Shown: positions 62,664 to 64,000 of the stretch, in pieces
Layout of the letters: each line of letters starts with the position of its first letter
Numbering within the stretch: the stretch's first letter is position 1
DNA from: Sphingobacterium sp. SGR-19
GTDB lineage: Bacteria; Bacteroidota; Bacteroidia; Sphingobacteriales; Sphingobacteriaceae
DNA length: 64,000 nucleotides
Direction: 5' to 3'
NCBI RefSeq assembly: GCF_011043555.1
Contig: NZ_JAAKGS010000011.1
Coordinates: 51,579-115,578, forward strand
Position numbers and translations under genes: made by a program
Notes under the pieces: generated by a model
What the model saw: only the letters and a program-made list of their open reading frames with translations
Told to the model about the DNA's origin: nothing
The model's database searches: none

Positions 62664-63233
62664 ATGGAAAACCTAATAAACTATTTACTTCAATTTGGAC
62701 AACTTAACCAACAACAAATTGACTTGATAACAAGCAAGTCAAAAGTAGTTGAACTAAAAAGAGACGACTATTTTTCAGAAGCAGGAAAAATTGCCCGACA
62801 AGTGGCATTCGTGGACAACGGAATTTTAAGAGTTTGCTATTACAACAATAAAGGTGAAGAAATAACAAGATATTTTATAGACGAAAATAACTTTGCTGTT
62901 GACTTAAACAGTTTTACTTATCAAATTCCATCTTCTGAATATGTACAAGCAGTCACAGACTGTAGACTTTTAGTTTTTTCGGCAGATGCACTAAAAGACT
63001 TGTCAAATACAATCATTGCTTGGAATGGTATAATTAACCAAATAACAGCAAAATCATTAATTGAAAAAGTAAGTCGGATTAGTCCAATGCTTGCAGAAGA
63101 CGCTAAAGCTCGTTATATCAGTTTCCTTGACAAATTCCCTCAACTTGCCAATAGAATACCTCTTTCATTATTGGCTTCGTATTTAGGAATAACACAATCT
63201 TCATTGAGCAGAATTAGAAAAAATATCCGTTAG
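62664..63233 (+). CDS. Crp/Fnr-family transcriptional regulator (cassette B)
   Basis: A 189-residue regulator. The nucleotide-binding-like domain includes VVELKRDDYFSEAGKIARQVAFVDNGILRV (about residues 28-57) and the C-terminal helix-turn-helix is IPLSLLASYLGITQSSLSRIRKNIR. It is a distant paralogue of the cassette A regulator (shared SxxASYxGITxxxLSRIR), but the two are clearly different sequences. It has its own putative promoter and a palindrome upstream that recurs before the next gene, suggesting it regulates itself and that gene. Confidence 0.88.
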   Translation: MENLINYLLQFGQLNQQQIDLITSKSKVVELKRDDYFSEAGKIARQVAFVDNGILRVCYYNNKGEEITRYFIDENNFAVDLNSFTYQIPSSEYVQAVTDCRLLVFSADALKDLSNTIIAWNGIINQITAKSLIEKVSRISPMLAEDAKARYISFLDKFPQLANRIPLSLLASYLGITQSSLSRIRKNIR

Positions 63234-63242
63234 TTTTTTTGC

Positions 63243-63255
63243 CATTTGGCAAATG
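63243..63255. promoter_or_regulatory. Candidate Crp/Fnr operator before the SRPBCC-like gene
   Basis: Palindrome CATTTG-G-CAAATG centred at 63249, itself part of a wider TTTGCCA-TT-TGGCAAA. It shares ATTTG-N-CAAAT with the site before the cassette B regulator. It starts nine bases after the regulator's stop codon. Confidence 0.55.
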
Positions 63256-63307
63256 CTGTCAAGAATTATGTTGCGACTTTTGCAATGTAATTTAAAATTA
63301 AAACACA

Positions 63308-63871
63308 ATGACAGCATTTTTAATGACAATCGGATTAACAATGGGCTTCGCAGGAATTGCCTTTGCACAAAGCAATAAAAAAATTCCACAAACAAAAATC
63401 ATAATGACAATTAACGCACCAATTGACAATGCTTTTAACTACATTGTACCCGTTGAGTTATCACGCATTTTTAAAAAACACAAAAATCTGCCTGCAATTA
63501 TAAAGACAGATGAAAAAGAAAAGTGGTTTAAAGCAGGGTTGACAAGAACGGTTTACTTTGAAGATGGTTCAACCTCAAAAGAAACACTTTTGACAGTTGT
63601 TCCTCATACTTCATTCTCATACAGAATTGAAGATTTTACTTCTCAACTTCGCTTTTTAGCAAAGAGAATTGAAGGGGACTGGATATTTAACGACCTCGGT
63701 AATGGCCAAACCAAAATTGAGTGGACTTATAAAATAGTTCCGAAAAATATTTTTGCTCGTGGTGCTGTTAACTTATTCCTTTTAAAAAATGTAAATGGAC
63801 TTTTAACAAATGCATTGACTATACTAAAGAACGACTTGGAAAAGACGGACGAAAAGAAGGGCAGCAGGTAA
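63308..63871 (+). CDS. SRPBCC-like protein with signal peptide or membrane anchor (cassette B)
   Basis: A 187-residue protein. Residues 1-21 form a signal peptide or anchor (TIGLTMGFAGIAFAQ). The rest has the START/SRPBCC layout: TKIIMTINAPIDNAFNYIVPVELSRIF at the start, then FKAGLTRTVYFEDGSTSKETL, VVPHTSFSYRIEDF and IEWTYKIVP, ending in a helix VNGLLTNALTILKNDL. Such domains bind hydrophobic ligands; relatives are annotated as polyketide cyclase/dehydrase. Its TAA stop (63869-63871) lies inside the inverse core of the attC-like site, as often seen in integron cassettes. Confidence 0.78.
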   Translation: MTAFLMTIGLTMGFAGIAFAQSNKKIPQTKIIMTINAPIDNAFNYIVPVELSRIFKKHKNLPAIIKTDEKEKWFKAGLTRTVYFEDGSTSKETLLTVVPHTSFSYRIEDFTSQLRFLAKRIEGDWIFNDLGNGQTKIEWTYKIVPKNIFARGAVNLFLLKNVNGLLTNALTILKNDLEKTDEKKGSR

Positions 63872-63998
63872 CAGCGGTTTGGCATAATGGCGGGTGACGT
63901 GGTTAATTGAAGGTTAGTGCTATATTTGAAATGTGTGCTTCGTATGTACATTTCTGCTAAAAATCCGCCACTACGCCAAGCCGCAAAACGTTATTCAG
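63864..63998. other. attC-like site ending cassette B
   Basis: Inverse core GCAGGTAAC (63864-63872) and core G^TTATTCAG (63990-63998). Arms GCGGTTTGGCATAATGGCGG (63874-63893) and CCGCCACTACGCCAAGCCGC (63965-63984) pair at 17 of 20 positions; the others are wobbles on one strand or the other (two favour the bottom strand). Core-to-arm spacers are unequal (1 and 5 bases) and core-to-core length is 131 bp, the same as the first site. Cassette B begins TTACCTGC (62566), the exact complement of GCAGGTAA here. A third cassette begins at 63991. Confidence 0.74.
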
Positions 63999-64000
63999 AA

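Larger units (their letters stand above)
60183..64000 (+). mobile_element. Integron-like element: divergent recombinase plus cassette array (continues past the window)
   Basis: Layout: a recombinase gene reading left (60183-61023), a 168-base spacer, a core site at 61192, cassette A (61193-62565), cassette B (62566-63990), and the start of a third cassette at 63991. All cassette genes read right. Two attC-like sites of 131 bp (core to core) end cassettes A and B. In both complete cassettes the first eight bases are exactly complementary to the inverse core in the same cassette's terminal site, as expected if circular cassettes were inserted at G^TT. The cores (GTTAGGT, GTTACCT, GTTATTC) do not fit the classical GTTRRRY, and the recombinase lacks the IntI-specific insertion, so this is integron-like rather than a canonical integron. 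Confidence 0.75.

Noticed and set aside
60183..64000. Canonical class-type integron
   Set aside because: Two of three cores violate GTTRRRY and the recombinase lacks the IntI-specific insertion, so I describe it only as integron-like.

Overview
The window is chromosomal DNA of a Bacteroidota bacterium, most likely family Sphingobacteriaceae (Sphingobacterium or a close relative). The reasons are three SusC loci (two with SusD), two ECF sigma/FecR pairs, TAnnTTTG-type -7 promoter boxes, a tmRNA whose tag reads GEENYALAA, and an archaeal-type ProS. No single marker fixes the genus.

Layout. 1-5.8 kb: end of a zinc metalloprotease, then SusC and SusD, closed by a strong terminator. 5.8-13.1 kb: LytTR regulator, TerC protein, then leftward metabolic genes (YqhD, QorB-like reductase, its Rrf2 regulator, exported acetolactate decarboxylase, two SDRs, an AraC regulator). 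13.2-15.8 kb: TspO-like membrane protein and a sulfatase. 15.9-24.5 kb: ECF sigma, FecR, SusC, SusD and an unusual phosphodiesterase-alkaline phosphatase fusion, which look like one outer-membrane phosphate-ester scavenging unit. 24.7-31.5 kb: housekeeping genes (hydrolase, phosphoesterase, FemAB-like, ABC-F, pyrD, LapA-like). 31.6-35.3 kb: a second ECF/FecR locus whose SusC is cut off after its N-terminal domains, with SusD missing. 35.3-39.5 kb: an S41 protease split by a one-base frameshift, a FadL-like porin and a low-complexity lipoprotein. 39.7-50.5 kb: proS, oxidoreductases, MATE and Bcr/CflA exporters, and a SNF2 helicase. 50.4-56.5 kb: a TPP-riboswitch-controlled operon thiS-thiC-tenI/thiE-thiE-thiG-thiH-thiF. 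56.5-59.9 kb: MBL hydrolase, isochorismatase-like hydrolase, a Lys/Ala-rich repeat protein, and ssrA.

59.9 kb to the end is a visibly AT-richer accessory region and the most interesting part. A tyrosine recombinase reads left. After a spacer, same-orientation gene cassettes read right, separated by two 131-bp attC-like sites. The first 8 bases of each complete cassette (after a G) are exactly complementary to the inverse core in that cassette's own downstream site, and not fully to the core beside it. This is the signature of G^TT cassette insertion in integrons. The recombinase, however, lacks the IntI-specific insertion and is frameshifted in an A8 run, and the cores do not obey GTTRRRY. 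I read this as an integron-like system of non-canonical type. Cassette A carries a Crp/Fnr regulator plus peptide deformylase; cassette B carries a Crp/Fnr regulator plus a SRPBCC-like protein; a third cassette begins at 63991 and runs off the window.

Both clear frameshifts in the window (36.39 kb and 60.39 kb) lie in homopolymer runs, so sequencing error is a live alternative for each.
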